64,000 bases of DNA from an uncultured Pseudodesulfovibrio sp. (GCF_963662885.1 NZ_OY760059.1:1488001-1552000), one strand, 5' to 3'. Numbered from the stretch's first letter, positions 8,108 to 15,877 are shown. Made by a program: numbers and translations. Notes: generated from the letters alone by a model not told the origin.

Positions 8108-8419
8108 CTAGGCCGTGATGGAATTGACTTTAAGTTTGGTGTAATCCTGACGGTGACCCTGGGTCTTGCGAGCGTCCTTCTTGGACAGCTTGTGAAAGAC
8201 CACGACCTTGTCGCCGCGGAGATGGCCCAGGACTTCGCACTCGACCTTGGCGCCGTCAACGTACGGAGCACCGATCTTGGTGTCGCCGTCTTTGTCGACC
8301 AGGAGTACGGAATCGATGCTCAGCGAATCGCCGGCATCAGCCTTCAGCAAATCTACATTGAGTTCAAGACCTTCTTCAACGCGGTACTGTTTACCGCCGG
8401 TCTCGATGATAGCGAACAT
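8108..8419 (-). CDS. rplU: 50S ribosomal protein L21
   Basis: A 103-residue L21, beginning MFAIIETGGKQYRVEEG. The internal ATG at 8419 is chosen because GGAGG lies eight bases upstream and this matches the family N-terminus; an upstream in-frame codon at 8434 would overlap that site. The C-terminus has the typical basic KKDARKTQGHRQDYTKLKV segment that binds 23S rRNA. It is the first gene of the rplU-rpmA operon. Confidence 0.98.
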   Translation of the reverse strand: MFAIIETGGKQYRVEEGLELNVDLLKADAGDSLSIDSVLLVDKDGDTKIGAPYVDGAKVECEVLGHLRGDKVVVFHKLSKKDARKTQGHRQDYTKLKVNSITA

Positions 8420-8449
8420 AGTTAGAACCTCCAATTCGTAAGAGGAGGC

Positions 8450-8479
8450 AACCTAGCCGCAACACCGGGTGGAAGTCAA
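8450..8479 (-). promoter_or_regulatory. Predicted sigma70 promoter of rplU
   Basis: On the minus strand TTGACT (8479-8474) and TAGGTT (8455-8450) are separated by 18 bp, about 30 bases upstream of the rplU start codon. This gives a short leader that includes the GGAGG site. The rest of the 8420-8702 gap shows only an A/T-run and no other recognised element. Confidence 0.5.
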
Positions 8480-8702
8480 GCCCCGATCCCGGTTTTTTCG
8501 CTTTTTTTTGCGGTTAGCCCCCAAGACCGGACAATACATTTCATATAGGCCGTTTCGCAAGCCAAATTTCAGTCCCTAACACTCTGAAAAAGGGGAAGTT
8601 GTAGAGCGCTAACCCCACAGCCGCGCCATTCGGGGCTTGTCACGAAGAGAGGCGGGGAATAGGGTCCGCCCGTTGATTCAAGAAAAGCATAGGGTTGTTT
8701 AC

Positions 8703-9101
8703 GTGGGAAAAATCCAAGGCGCGCTGCGAGTTGCGGCGCGTTCGTTGTTGGCAGGGTGCAGAGGCATGGCGGTGCCTACCGGCGATTTGACGGGTCCTGA
8801 TGTCCAGACGCTGAGAAAGCAGTCCAGAGATGGTACGTACGTACTGATCCGGTATCGTCTGGAACAGGGGGTCGGCGATGGATGGACCATTCGGGGAAAC
8901 GCCCTTTTTCAGGGCGTGGGGCGAATCAGTCAGGTACAGATACGGCTCAATCTGGTAAATGGGGATGACGTGATTGCGACCGTACCTCTTCGCGTGAGGG
9001 TCACACCTGCGGATAAAAAGGTCCATTTTTACGGGGAATTCAAGACCCAAGCTCTCTTCGAAACCGTGGATTTCGGCTGGCGTCTGAAATATCGGTACTA
9101 G
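8703..9101 (+). CDS. Putative small lipoprotein or exported beta-rich protein
   Basis: About 132 residues from GTG 8703; the open frame extends further upstream to 8637. A lipobox-like LLAGC follows a weakly hydrophobic stretch (GALRVAARSLLAGC). The mature part is beta-rich: GTYVLIRYRLEQG, WTIRGNALFQGVGRISQVQI, VHFYGEFKTQALF. The signal is poor for a true lipoprotein, so the start or N-terminus may be mis-set or slightly decayed. It has no recognised family. It lies between the divergent rplU and the convergent comF. Confidence 0.5.
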   Translation: MGKIQGALRVAARSLLAGCRGMAVPTGDLTGPDVQTLRKQSRDGTYVLIRYRLEQGVGDGWTIRGNALFQGVGRISQVQIRLNLVNGDDVIATVPLRVRVTPADKKVHFYGEFKTQALFETVDFGWRLKYRY

Positions 9102-9123
9102 CTCCAAAAAAACAGCTGACCTA

Positions 9124-9861
9124 CTAGTCCAGCACGGTCCGGGCCAGGACGAGGACATCCACTTCAATGCAGCCCGCCCGCTTCAGGGTTCGGGCGCATT
9201 CCCGCAGGGTCGAGCCCGTGGTGTAGACGTCGTCCACCAGGAGCAGCCGCTTTCCTCTGACCAGGGCCGGGTCCGCCGCAAAGGCCCCCTTGATGTTGGC
9301 CTGCCGCTCCTTGAGCCCGAATCGTGTTTGGGGCGGGGTGTTGCGCGTGCGCCGCAGTCCGTGGACCAGCAGGGGCCTGTCCTGGTGCCGGGCCAGACCA
9401 CGGGCAATCTCCAGGCTTTGATTGAAACCCCGCCAGATCAGCCGCCGGTCATGCAGGGGGACCGGGACCACCGCATCGGGAACGCTACCGGGGCGGGCCC
9501 TGAACGCGGCCACGGCCAAGGCGCCAAGGAGCCGGTTGCGCTCGAACCTGTTATGGAATTTGTACCCGATGATCAGCCTGCGCATGATCCCGGTGTACTG
9601 CCCGTGGAAGTAGAGTTCGTTCCAGGGGGGCGGGGCTGACCGGCACTCGGGGCACAGGGACGGTAGGTCGTTCTCTCGACCAGACATGGCGCCGCAGGCC
9701 GGGCACAGGCCTCCTGTCCTCAGGGGCAGGTCCTGGGCACAGGTCGGGCAAAGGGGGCCGCCTTCCGGCAGGATGGCCGCACAGACCGCACACCGTCCGG
9801 CCCGCAGGCCGAGCCGCCAGGCGAGGGTCAGGACCGGCTTGAGCACCTGCTCAATCCGCAC
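9124..9861 (-). CDS. ComF family phosphoribosyltransferase-like protein
   Basis: About 245 residues from GTG 9861, which overlaps the upstream flavodoxin-like stop by 11 bp. The N-terminus has a four-Cys double zinc ribbon (CAVCAAILPEGGPLCPTC, then CPACGAM...CPEC). The C-terminus is a PRTase fold with the PRPP-binding motif LLLVDDVYTTGSTLRECA and the family motif VPVPLHDRRLIWRGFNQS. ComF-type proteins act with DNA uptake in some bacteria; in most proteobacteria the role is unproven. It is the last gene of the redox operon. Confidence 0.88.
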   Translation of the reverse strand: MRIEQVLKPVLTLAWRLGLRAGRCAVCAAILPEGGPLCPTCAQDLPLRTGGLCPACGAMSGRENDLPSLCPECRSAPPPWNELYFHGQYTGIMRRLIIGYKFHNRFERNRLLGALAVAAFRARPGSVPDAVVPVPLHDRRLIWRGFNQSLEIARGLARHQDRPLLVHGLRRTRNTPPQTRFGLKERQANIKGAFAADPALVRGKRLLLVDDVYTTGSTLRECARTLKRAGCIEVDVLVLARTVLD

Positions 9862-10465
9862 GCTTCGGCGCAGTTTCCCAGGCCGTTGCCCCCAACTCCA
9901 CGATACGCTTCTCGAAGTCGGACTTGGCCCGGAGATCGTTGCGCGTGTCCACCCCCCGAAAGACCAGAGGGTCAGCAAGCTCCGCGTTGAAATTCTTCAC
10001 GAAATATTTGAGCGTCAGGCGCGCTCCGTCAAAGAGCTTCCGGCCCGAAGGCTGACCCGCCAGCAGCACGGCATGGGCCGTGCGCTCCGGCAGGTCGGCG
10101 ATCCACGGCTCGGCGTCGAGCTTCGCTTTCCAGAACTGTTGGCCCCGGTCGATCCAGGTCTTCAGCCGCGAGGGCAGGTGATAGAAATAGATGGGCGAGG
10201 CGAACAGGATGGTCCGGGCGGACAGGCAGTGGGCGAACAGGTCCCAGGCCTGGTCCGTGGTGCCCAGGACGCAGCGCTCCTGGCCGGTCCGCTCCGGCAC
10301 GTCGCAGTATCCACAGGCAAGGCAGGGCATGATCTTGAGGTTGCGCACGTAGAGCACCTCGGCACGGCCACCAGCCTCGCGAACCCCCTTGGCCAGCAGT
10401 TCGGCGGCGTGGTCGGAGTTGCCCCCGCGTCGATGGGAACAGGCGAAGATGGCTGCGTGGTCCAT
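9851..10465 (-). CDS. Flavodoxin-fold NAD(P)H-dependent FMN reductase
   Basis: A 204-residue flavodoxin-like oxidoreductase. The N-terminal FMN phosphate loop reads FACSHRRGGNSDHAAELL, followed by the Cys-rich MPCLACGYCDVPE of iron-sulfur-flavoprotein-like members, and a second flavin-contact region at FASPIYFYHLPSRLKTWIDR. It probably reduces quinones, nitro compounds or protein disulfides with an FMN cofactor. The ATG overlaps the stop of the 80-aa candidate selenoprotein by one base (TAATG), so the two are translationally coupled and may be redox partners. Confidence 0.85.
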   Translation of the reverse strand: MDHAAIFACSHRRGGNSDHAAELLAKGVREAGGRAEVLYVRNLKIMPCLACGYCDVPERTGQERCVLGTTDQAWDLFAHCLSARTILFASPIYFYHLPSRLKTWIDRGQQFWKAKLDAEPWIADLPERTAHAVLLAGQPSGRKLFDGARLTLKYFVKNFNAELADPLVFRGVDTRNDLRAKSDFEKRIVELGATAWETAPKRAD

Positions 10466-10707
10466 TAAGGCTCCTTGTCGTACACGGGTTGCTTGCGGGT
10501 CATCACCGCCCGGGCGTGGTCCTCAAGTTCTTCGACCTCGAAGTTCCAGTCCGGGAAGGTGTGTTCCTCATGGCGCACCTGGGCCGCGGCCCTGAGTGAA
10601 ACCAGAGCCTCGACGCGGTCCGTCCGGGCGAAACGGAGGTACCAACCTACCTCCAGTCCCACCCCTCAACACTTGTCGCGGATATCGATGCGAACGGGTT
10701 CGCTCAT
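10465..10707 (-). CDS. Candidate selenoprotein, 80 aa, Cys-Sec motif (TGA read-through)
   Basis: Read from ATG 10707, the frame gives MSEPVRIDIRDKC, then TGA (10668-10666), then GVGLEVGWYLRFARTD to a TAA at 10465. With the TGA as selenocysteine the protein is 80 residues with a Cys-Sec pair at 13-14. Evidence: the ATG lies three bases beyond the upstream metallo-hydrolase stop (TGATAATG), as in a coupled operon; the frame is the same on both sides of the TGA; and a SECIS-like hairpin starts 11 nt after the TGA, the spacing I recall for E. coli fdhF. A conventional call would begin at GTG 10662 (65 aa), whose ribosome-binding site is poor. The middle and tail (FPDWNFEVEELEDHA) are not a family I can name. 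Neighbours are all redox enzymes. Confidence 0.72.
10635..10654 (-). promoter_or_regulatory. Candidate bacterial SECIS element
   Basis: On the minus strand, GGAGGTA (10654-10648) and TACCTCC (10641-10635) pair perfectly around the 6-nt loop GGTTGG. The loop lies 18 nt after the in-frame TGA, inside the 16-37 nt window described for bacterial SECIS, and starts with two G residues as required for SelB recognition. A GGG/CCC lower-stem pairing is possible. It is embedded in the coding sequence of the 80-aa gene. Confidence 0.7.
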
Positions 10708-10709
10708 TA

Positions 10710-11330
10710 TCAGAATCCTCCGACAAACGGGTTGTGGTTCTGTTCGTCCGCGACCGAGGTTTCCTGGCCGTGTCCGGACAGCAGCCGGGTATCGGGCGGC
10801 AGGGTGAAGATATGTTCCCTGACCGAGCGTTTGAGCACGTTCAGGTCGCCTCCGGGAAAGTCCGTGCGGCCGATGGAGCGGTAGAAGATCAGATCGCCAA
10901 CAAAGGCGGTTCCAGCGTCGGGGAAATAGAAGGTCAGGCTGCCCGGCGAATGGCCCGGGGTGTGGAATACGGAGCACGGGGCCCCGGCAAAGGTTGTCTC
11001 GCCCGGCCCGAGGTTTTTCCATTCGTAGAGGTCGATGGACGGCAGGCCCATGTCGCCGCCCTTGCCCAGCCAGGTGTCCAGAAGGTAGCCGTCCGCCTCA
11101 TTGGCCAGGATCGGTGCGCCCGTGGCCTCGGACAGGGCCTTGTTGCCCCCGGTGTGGTCGAAGTGCAGGTGCGTGTTCAGGATGGTGGTCAGGGTCAGCC
11201 CGTTGGCCTTGAGGTGTTCGAGTACGGGAGCCGGATTGCCGCCCGGGTCCACGGCCACGGCCTCGGTGCCGTTGCTCAGGACGAAGCAGTTGGTCTGCAG
11301 GGCGCCCAGCGGAAAAGTCGCTATATCCAT
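10710..11330 (-). CDS. MBL-fold metallo-hydrolase (glyoxalase II-like)
   Basis: A 206-residue metallo-beta-lactamase-fold hydrolase. The zinc motif THLHFDHTGG (about residue 53) is present, with downstream ligands in HTPGHSPGSLTFYF, GDLIFYRSIGRTDFPGG and LLSGHGQETS. This pattern matches the small YcbL/glyoxalase-II-like group that hydrolyses thioesters. The ATG at 11330 overlaps the nitroreductase stop by one base; the longer upstream frame is a shadow of that gene. It sits just upstream of the candidate selenoprotein. Confidence 0.93.
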   Translation of the reverse strand: MDIATFPLGALQTNCFVLSNGTEAVAVDPGGNPAPVLEHLKANGLTLTTILNTHLHFDHTGGNKALSEATGAPILANEADGYLLDTWLGKGGDMGLPSIDLYEWKNLGPGETTFAGAPCSVFHTPGHSPGSLTFYFPDAGTAFVGDLIFYRSIGRTDFPGGDLNVLKRSVREHIFTLPPDTRLLSGHGQETSVADEQNHNPFVGGF

Positions 11331-11851
11331 TAAAAGTCCTCCAGCATGAGTTCGGAAAGGGGTTTGCGCTTGGAGCCGCCCTTTTGGTCGGGGTGGCCCA
11401 GAACGACGACGGCCTGCAGCTCCAGTTTGTCTTCGGACAGCCCCAATGAGGACAGGGCGGCCGACTGGTCGTTGATGATCTGGCCGAGCCAGACCCCGCC
11501 CAGGCCCAACGTGTGGATGGCCAGGAGCATGTTCTGTATGCAGGCACCGGCCCCCTGGTGGTCCTTTATCTCGCTGTATATGGTTTCCTTGTCCAGAAAC
11601 ACGCAGATGCAGGCTGCGGAGGAGCTGACCAGAGGGGAATACTTGGTGCATTGGGCCAGTTTCTCCACGCGGGGGTCGCCGCGGGTGATGACCAGAAAGC
11701 GCCATGGCTGGTTGTTCATGCCGCTGGGGGCCCACTGTCCGGCTTCAAGAATGGTTTTCAGGGTCTGTTTGTCGACCGGATCCGTTGTGAACTTGCGGAT
11801 GGAGCGGCGCTCGCGTATGGCCCGGAGCACTGGATTGTCATGGGAATCCAC
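11330..11851 (-). CDS. Nitroreductase family protein
   Basis: A 173-residue FMN-dependent nitroreductase. The N-terminal motif AIRERRSIRKF, the mid-protein APSGMNNQPWRFLVI, and the C-terminal GLGGVWLGQI...VVVLGHPDQK are characteristic. The GTG at 11851 is chosen because AAGGAG lies nine bases before it and the upstream frame has no family similarity. It is the first gene of a five-gene minus-strand redox operon (nitroreductase, metallo-hydrolase, candidate selenoprotein, flavodoxin-like protein, ComF). Confidence 0.92.
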   Translation of the reverse strand: MDSHDNPVLRAIRERRSIRKFTTDPVDKQTLKTILEAGQWAPSGMNNQPWRFLVITRGDPRVEKLAQCTKYSPLVSSSAACICVFLDKETIYSEIKDHQGAGACIQNMLLAIHTLGLGGVWLGQIINDQSAALSSLGLSEDKLELQAVVVLGHPDQKGGSKRKPLSELMLEDF

Positions 11852-11991
11852 GGTTGTTTTCTCCTTGTTTATTCGTGTATGTTGATAGCCTAGTACGAAA
11901 CTCCGGGCAAGGGCTGTGACCCGAATCGGAGCTGGCGCGTATAGTAGTGTGCAGATGAGTTGCGGTCCCCTTCGGGGCCGTCGGAAGGGCA

Positions 11992-12549
11992 ATGAAAGAT
12001 AAACGCGAAACGGAAATTGTACGAAAAATCCTGCTGGGCGATGTCCAGCTGTACGGTACCCTGGTACGCGAGTACCAGCGGCCCGTGTACAATCTCATGT
12101 TGCGCATGACGGGCGACGAGGACATTTCGGCCGACCTCGCCCAGGACGCCTTTGTCCGTGCCTACGAGAAACTCGAGACCTTCAACCAGCGCAGACGGTT
12201 TTTCCCATGGCTGTATACGCTGGCCCTGAACGTGGCTCGGGATTGGCTCCGCAAGGAGGGCCGGGATCGGCACGTCTTTGTCGAAGACGCCTCGATAATG
12301 GTTCGCGAACAGGACAGGCGGGACGAGCCCAAGGTCATGAACGACCGGCTCGACGGGGCCAAGGCCTTTGAGGCCGTGATGGCTCTTGATGAGAAATACC
12401 GCGAGGCGCTCATCCTTCGGTACCGCCACGATTTTACCATACAGGAAATCGCGAGCACCCTGGGGATCACCGTGAGCGCCGCCAAGATGCGGCTGAGCAG
12501 AGGGCTGGACATGGTCCGGCACCAATTTGACGGGGGAAACAACCCATGA
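11992..12549 (+). CDS. ECF sigma factor (RpoE-like)
   Basis: A 185-residue sigma-70 family ECF factor. Region 2 covers about residues 20-90 (LVREYQRPVYNLMLRMTGD, DLAQDAFVRAYEKLETF, FFPWLYTLALNVARDWLRK). Region 4 covers about 130-180 (YREALILRYRHDFTIQEIAS, VSAAKMRLSRG). It recruits RNA polymerase to stress-type promoters. The next gene starts inside its stop (ATGA overlap); sigma-factor partners at this position are usually anti-sigma factors. Confidence 0.93.
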   Translation: MKDKRETEIVRKILLGDVQLYGTLVREYQRPVYNLMLRMTGDEDISADLAQDAFVRAYEKLETFNQRRRFFPWLYTLALNVARDWLRKEGRDRHVFVEDASIMVREQDRRDEPKVMNDRLDGAKAFEAVMALDEKYREALILRYRHDFTIQEIASTLGITVSAAKMRLSRGLDMVRHQFDGGNNP

Positions 12550-13118
12550 CGGAAAAAATGAACAAAACGCATATGGAAGATATCATCATCCACGCGGTGC
12601 AGACCAGCCCGGAGGTCGAGCCGCCCGTGGACCTGACCCGGCGGATCATGTCACGGCTTGAGCCCAAGCGCCCGCCGTTCTGGACCCGGTTGCGTCTGTG
12701 GCTGTTGCGCCCCAAGGTTCTGACCGTCCGGCCGATCACCGCCATTCCGGCGTTGGTCATGGCCATGGCGCTGCTGGCAGTGGTCTACGTGATCGACAAC
12801 AAGCCTCTGGAAAACAGCGGCCCCCGGCTTGCAACCGTACGCTTCATTATGCACGATGCGGACATGCATGCCCGAAATGTTTCGGTCATCGGGTCCTTCA
12901 ACAATTGGCGGGCGGATCGTTCGGTCATGTGGTACAGTCGGGACGCGCAGGCGTGGATACTGGAAGCCCAACTCCCCCCGGGCGACCATGAGTATCTTTT
13001 CCTCGTCAACGGGAAACAGCTCGTGCCCGACCCCGACGCGCCCATGACCAGCGATGACGGGTTCGGCAACAGGAATTCCATAGTTTTCGTAAATGGGGAA
13101 CATGAACAGACGCTATAG
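12546..13118 (+). CDS. Membrane protein with CBM48/AMPK-type glycogen-binding domain (possible anti-sigma)
   Basis: A 190-residue protein with a cytoplasmic N-terminus of about 55 residues (VDLTRRIMSRLEPKRPPFW, anti-sigma-like), one membrane helix at about 65-80 (PALVMAMALLAVVYVI), and a periplasmic C-terminus. The C-terminal 90 residues form a CBM48/isoamylase N-terminal-like beta sandwich: ARNVSVIGSFNNWRADRS, LEAQLPPGDHEYLFLVNGK, VPDPDAPMTSDDGFGN. Coupled to the ECF sigma gene by a four-base overlap, so an anti-sigma role with a glycan-sensing outer domain is a reasonable inference. No zinc-binding anti-sigma HxxxCxxC is visible. Confidence 0.8.
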   Translation: MTEKMNKTHMEDIIIHAVQTSPEVEPPVDLTRRIMSRLEPKRPPFWTRLRLWLLRPKVLTVRPITAIPALVMAMALLAVVYVIDNKPLENSGPRLATVRFIMHDADMHARNVSVIGSFNNWRADRSVMWYSRDAQAWILEAQLPPGDHEYLFLVNGKQLVPDPDAPMTSDDGFGNRNSIVFVNGEHEQTL

Positions 13119-13872
13119 CCTCCATACCCTGACGCTCCTGCTGGTGCTGTGCCTGTCCTTCCTGGCACACCCGGCGGGGGCCGGGGATGTCAGCCTCTCC
13201 TCTCTGGCCGCCCGCGCGAGCGAGTGCGGCGTTTTTCCTGAAACCGTTGACCGCGTTCGCTCCTCCGTTGCCTCGGGCGATCTGACCGAGACAGACGGGG
13301 CAAGCCTGCTCGAACCTCTCCTCGACGCCTGCGACCAGAAGCTTCCGCTGGCCCCGCTGGAGGACAAGCTCGAAGAAGGGCTGTCCAAGCACGTCCGGCC
13401 CGCGCTCATCGTCCACGCCCTGCGGACCCGCATAGACGATTATCTCTTCGTGTCCGAGCTGCTGCCCGGCCCGCGCGACAAAGTCGATCCGCGAGTGCTG
13501 ACGGCTTTGGGCGAGGGCGTGTCCAAAGGGGCCCCGCGTGACGATGTGAAGGCGTATGTCGAAGAATTTTCCGGCCAACCGGCCGACCCCTTCCTGACCG
13601 GAGCGGAGATGGTTTCCCTGCTTGGGCAGGCCCGGTTCGACTACACGCTGACCCGGTCCGTGCTGGGGGCCGGGTTCGACGCGGGCTCGCTGACTCCCGA
13701 ATGGCGCTATTTCATTCGGTTGGTGCTCATCGCCCGGCAGCGGGGCCTTTCCGATAAGGAGATAGCCGACGGCGCGGCCGCCGTCCTGGCCGGCCAGGGA
13801 TCCCTGGGCGATGTCTCCATCCGTCTCGGCTTTACCAGCCGAAGTCTCACCGGCCGCTCCATCTCTAATTAA
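13102..13872 (+). CDS. Exported hypothetical protein in the sigma operon
   Basis: About 256 residues from ATG 13102, with GGGGA four bases upstream; it overlaps the previous gene by 17 bp. A clear signal peptide (RRYSLHTLTLLLVLCLSFLA) ends near HPAGAGD. The mature protein is alpha-helical and acidic, apparently made of two or three similar helical segments (GVFPETVDRVRSSVASGDLT; GVSKGAPRDDVKAYVEEFSG; RGLSDKEIADGAAAVLAGQG). These read like repeated helix-turn-helix modules with a Lys/Asp-Glu-Val/Ile core. Function unknown. Confidence 0.75.
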   Translation: MNRRYSLHTLTLLLVLCLSFLAHPAGAGDVSLSSLAARASECGVFPETVDRVRSSVASGDLTETDGASLLEPLLDACDQKLPLAPLEDKLEEGLSKHVRPALIVHALRTRIDDYLFVSELLPGPRDKVDPRVLTALGEGVSKGAPRDDVKAYVEEFSGQPADPFLTGAEMVSLLGQARFDYTLTRSVLGAGFDAGSLTPEWRYFIRLVLIARQRGLSDKEIADGAAAVLAGQGSLGDVSIRLGFTSRSLTGRSISN

Positions 13873-13963
13873 CTTTTCTTACGATTTATGTGACCTTGAG
13901 TCCTCATTCCCGGTATATTTCACTGAGGGGTCGAGAGACCCGGAAACCCATGGGAGCCTTTGA

Positions 13964-14920
13964 GTGAAGAAGTTCATTGCGACGTTGTTGCTCGTATCCG
14001 TCCTGTTCGCCGCCGGATGCGCTCAAGTGATTGGACCGTACTATCTGGAGCAGGAGCAGTACGAGGAAGGAATCAGGGTCATGGGCGATCAGCTCAAGGA
14101 AAACCCTGACGATGCAGCATCGACGTATTATGTGGGCCGGTATTATCTGGCTCTGAACAAACCCAAGCAGGGTCTTCCCTATCTGCAGAAGGCCGTCAGC
14201 CTGGACCCCGAGAATGCGGACTACGTATTTTGGACCGGGGTGGCCTACTGGGCCATGATGGACTTCGACCGGGAAAAGGCGGCCTATGAAAAGGCCATCA
14301 GCCTGGACCCGAACCATATTTCCGCCCACCTCTACCTGGGACACGGCTACGCGGACCGGGGAGAGTGGGCACAGGCCCTCAAGCAGTACGACGTGGTCCT
14401 GAAGCTGGACCCGTACAACCCGGAAGCGCTGTACAACAGGGCGCGGACCTTGAGGGGACTTGACAAAACGAGTGATGAGATCGCGGCATGGAAGCGGTTC
14501 CTTGAGTACTATCCCGACGGGAGCATGGCCATGACGGCCACGGAGCAACTCAATCTGCACGGGGACTTCACCTACCGCAATCACATAATCGGGAAGCGCA
14601 ACGTCACGCTGCGAAGCTTGGCGTTCAAACCCGGAACCAGCGTCCTGGATGCCGACGGCAGGGCCTCATTGGAAGTGCTTAGCGCGATGATGCAGGTCAA
14701 CAGGGAGCTGACGGTGAACATCGTGGTCTACGTCAAGGGCAACGCGTCCCTGGCCAAGGCTCGAGTCAATGCCGTCCGCGACTACATGCTGAACAGCAAT
14801 CCGGACATCGAACGGAGCAGGCTGCCTCTGAGCTGGTTTGGAACTGCCGAAAACGTCCAGGTGGGCGACAGGACGTTCGCTTTGGACCAATCGGTAAGCT
14901 TTATTACCGAAGTTCGGTAA
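13964..14920 (+). CDS. TPR lipoprotein with OmpA-like C-terminal domain
   Basis: A 318-residue lipoprotein starting at GTG 13964. The signal peptide ends in the lipobox FAAGC. Four or five TPR units span about residues 25-185 (ASTYYVGRYYLALNKPKQGL, AKAVSLDP- and KAISLDPN-type repeats). The C-terminal 110 residues (FKPGTSVLDADGRASLEVLS, LTVNIVVYVKGNASLAKARV, NAVRDYML) resemble a divergent OmpA/peptidoglycan-associated fold in which LAKARVNAVRDYML matches the family LSxxRAxxVxxYL segment. It is likely anchored in the outer membrane facing the periplasm. Confidence 0.82.
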   Translation: MKKFIATLLLVSVLFAAGCAQVIGPYYLEQEQYEEGIRVMGDQLKENPDDAASTYYVGRYYLALNKPKQGLPYLQKAVSLDPENADYVFWTGVAYWAMMDFDREKAAYEKAISLDPNHISAHLYLGHGYADRGEWAQALKQYDVVLKLDPYNPEALYNRARTLRGLDKTSDEIAAWKRFLEYYPDGSMAMTATEQLNLHGDFTYRNHIIGKRNVTLRSLAFKPGTSVLDADGRASLEVLSAMMQVNRELTVNIVVYVKGNASLAKARVNAVRDYMLNSNPDIERSRLPLSWFGTAENVQVGDRTFALDQSVSFITEVR

Positions 14921-14936
14921 TCAAATGGAGAATAAT

Positions 14937-15851
14937 ATGTCTATCGTGCAGAATAAATTGGCTCTTTTGTTTGCTGTGCTGATTCTAGCCCTCATGGTCG
15001 CGGTTCCCCGCGCCATGGCCCAGACGGACGCCCCCACCGATGGCACCGGTGAAGTGACGGCCGATACGGGTGATACCGGAGACACCGGAGATACCGGTGA
15101 TACCGGCGACACAGGTGAAGATGAAGCGGATGCGCCTGCCTTTGCTAACCCGGCCCAGGCCGCCAAGGCAGATGCGTTAGCCGCTGCCGCTGCCGCCGCC
15201 TCCGCCGAGGCCGTGGCCGATGCCGAACAGGCCGTGGCCGATGCCGAGCAGGCCGTTGCCGACGCCCAACAGGCCGTGGCAGACGCTCAGGCCGCCGAGG
15301 ACACGGAGGCCGAGGCTGAGGCACAGGCCCAGCTGGATGCCGCCCAAGCGAGCCTGGACAAGGCGCAGGCCGATGCTGAACAGGCTGTCTCCGATGCCGC
15401 CTCCGTGTCCGTGGAGACCATCGCCTCCATGCGCGCCGAAGATATGGGGTGGGGCGTTATCGCCCAGGAGCTGGGCGTACACCCGAGCACCCTGGGGCTG
15501 GGACACAAGCAACAGGCCCAGAACCAGACCCGTGCCAAGACCAAGAGCCGGGGGGTGGGCCAGGCCATGGCCTCCGTATCCGCCCAGGCGGGTTACGCCA
15601 CCAGCCGCAACGTCAAGACCGGCGTGTCCAAGACCCCGGGCGTGAGCGGCGGCAAGGGCTCCAAGGCCGTCGGCCTGAGCCGGGCTTCGGACAAGGCCAA
15701 GAGCGGTGCCAAGAATTCCAATTCCTCCAAGGGCAAGGACTCCTCCGGGCGAGGCAATTCGAGCAATTCCAATGCCGGGGGCAACGGCAAGGGCAATTCT
15801 GGCAATTCCAATGCCGGGGGCAACGGGAACGGCAACGGCAAGAGCAAGTAG
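14937..15851 (+). CDS. Secreted low-complexity Ala/Gly/Asn-rich protein
   Basis: About 304 residues from ATG 14937, with a GGAG site six bases upstream. It has a signal peptide (LALLFAVLILALMVAVPRAM-AQ), then six Gly-Asp-Thr repeats, then an Ala-rich heptad-like coiled coil (repeats of AVADAEQ/AVADAQQ). A short conserved module follows (SMRAEDMGWGVIAQELGVHP, then STLGLGH), which I have seen in other delta-proteobacterial secreted proteins. The basic C-terminus ends in Ser/Asn/Gly repeats (GNSGNSNAGGNGNGNGKSK). It may be a surface or matrix filament; no catalytic motif is visible. Confidence 0.75.
   Translation: MSIVQNKLALLFAVLILALMVAVPRAMAQTDAPTDGTGEVTADTGDTGDTGDTGDTGDTGEDEADAPAFANPAQAAKADALAAAAAAASAEAVADAEQAVADAEQAVADAQQAVADAQAAEDTEAEAEAQAQLDAAQASLDKAQADAEQAVSDAASVSVETIASMRAEDMGWGVIAQELGVHPSTLGLGHKQQAQNQTRAKTKSRGVGQAMASVSAQAGYATSRNVKTGVSKTPGVSGGKGSKAVGLSRASDKAKSGAKNSNSSKGKDSSGRGNSSNSNAGGNGKGNSGNSNAGGNGNGNGKSK
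15063..15116 (+). repeat. Six tandem 9-bp units encoding Gly-Asp-Thr
   Basis: Six consecutive 9-base units of the form GA(T/C)AC(C/G/A)GG(T/A/C) encode the acidic repeat after the signal peptide of the secreted Ala-rich protein. Third-position variation argues against very recent expansion. The unit is in frame, so length change would alter the spacer without frameshift. Confidence 0.9.
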
Positions 15852-15877
15852 CCCTCGTCTCCTGACGACATCAGATT

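Noticed and set aside
10465..10662. 65-aa gene starting at GTG 10662
   Set aside because: It has a poor start and ignores the in-frame ATG and SECIS-like hairpin just upstream. The 80-aa reading is preferred.
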